Source: Cytophagales bacterium (lineage in GTDB: Bacteria; Bacteroidota; Bacteroidia; Cytophagales; Cyclobacteriaceae). Taken from it: a stretch of 5,968 bases of DNA. Numbering within the stretch: the first letter of the stretch is position 1; every line of letters begins with the position of its first letter. The stretch lies in assembly GCA_003500135.1 (NCBI GenBank), contig DNTA01000091.1:973-6940 (forward strand). Direction: 5' to 3'. The notes below the pieces were generated by a model. The model was not told where the DNA came from. It was given only the letters and a program-made list of their open reading frames with translations, and did not search any database. Below are positions 5,745-5,968 of the stretch, piece after piece. The position numbers and the translations under genes are program-made.

Positions 5745-5968
5745 CGAAAGGGACTTATCATCCTACTTCGGGAAGTCATTATAGAATCCATGCATGAACA
5801 AAATTTTGGCGTAGGAGAGCTATGCAAGAAAATTGGGATGAGTCGCACACCGCTGCACAATAAGATCAAGGCGCTGACAGGTCATTCCACTTCTCATTTC
5901 ATTAAGAAGGTACGCATCCATCAAGCTACCCGGCTATTGCGGACTTCCGAAATGAACATTAGCCAGGT
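5745..5968 (+). pseudogene. Truncated second AraC-type DNA-binding domain (runs off window)
   Basis: Directly after the patatin TAA, in the same frame, an open stretch reads RKGLIILLREVIIES and then MHEQNFGVGELCKKIGMSRT onward to the window end. From about 5761 it matches the left regulator copy at 94% in DNA; before that, similarity stops. The full first helix-turn-helix unit and the start of the second (NISQV) are visible. Everything that would precede this domain in a full-length regulator is missing, so it is probably a 5'-truncated copy. An ATG at 5790 could give a bare domain of about 95 residues if the rest is intact beyond the window. Relative to the left copy it has residue changes R/L, I/V, V/I (three times), Q/H, K/Q and Q/R. 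Whether it is expressed cannot be seen. Confidence 0.7.
5761..5968 (+). repeat. Long direct repeat, right copy
   Basis: This is the same-orientation partner of 20-227. It begins at TCCTACTTCGGG, 16 bases after the patatin stop, and continues to the window edge, so its true length is unknown. It could serve as a recombination partner for the left copy. Confidence 0.93.

Noticed and set aside
1..5968. Insertion sequence, CRISPR array, tRNA or rRNA gene
   Set aside because: No transposase motifs, short regularly spaced repeats, cloverleaf pattern or conserved rRNA sequence were seen; the only long repeat is the pair of AraC segments.

Overview
The window looks like chromosomal DNA of a member of the Bacteroidota, most likely a flavobacterium. 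This rests on the protein styles: an AraC-type DNA-binding domain carried as the C-terminal end of a longer regulator, and a patatin fused to a POTRA-like and outer-membrane barrel region in one polypeptide. It also rests on the AT-rich spacers and the lack of clear Shine-Dalgarno sites before the starts. No sequence search was possible, so the taxon is an inference.

Layout, left to right, all genes on the + strand. Positions 1-336 hold the 3' end of an AraC-type regulator that enters from outside the window. A spacer (337-682) contains an open, startless reading frame that looks like a gene remnant. Next comes a six-helix HdeD/DUF308 membrane protein (683-1321). A second spacer (1322-1715) holds two more short frames and a weak candidate promoter. 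A full-length two-HKD cardiolipin synthase-type enzyme follows (1716-3194). A third spacer (3195-3422) carries a 57-codon ORF of unknown nature. The last complete gene is a patatin-like phospholipase with a signal peptide, POTRA-like region and C-terminal barrel (3423-5744). Sixteen bases after its stop, a second, 5'-truncated copy of the AraC domain begins (5761) and runs out of the window.

The most notable structure is this pair of directly repeated AraC-domain segments: 208 bp, 12 mismatches, offset 5741 bp. They bracket everything else. The DNA between them is not uniform. The hdeD-cls part and its spacers are AT-rich, while the patatin gene is clearly more GC-rich from its first codons, and the regulator pieces are intermediate. 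With the gene debris in every spacer, this suggests a mosaic or rearranged locus rather than one operon.

The three complete genes all concern the cell envelope: an inner-membrane protein of stress-associated type, a phospholipid-synthesising enzyme and a probable outer-membrane lipase. A shared role in membrane lipid remodelling is possible, but the spacing and composition argue against simple co-transcription. I see no clear evidence for a wholly new system; the repeat-bracketed architecture and the orphan frames are the parts most worth checking.
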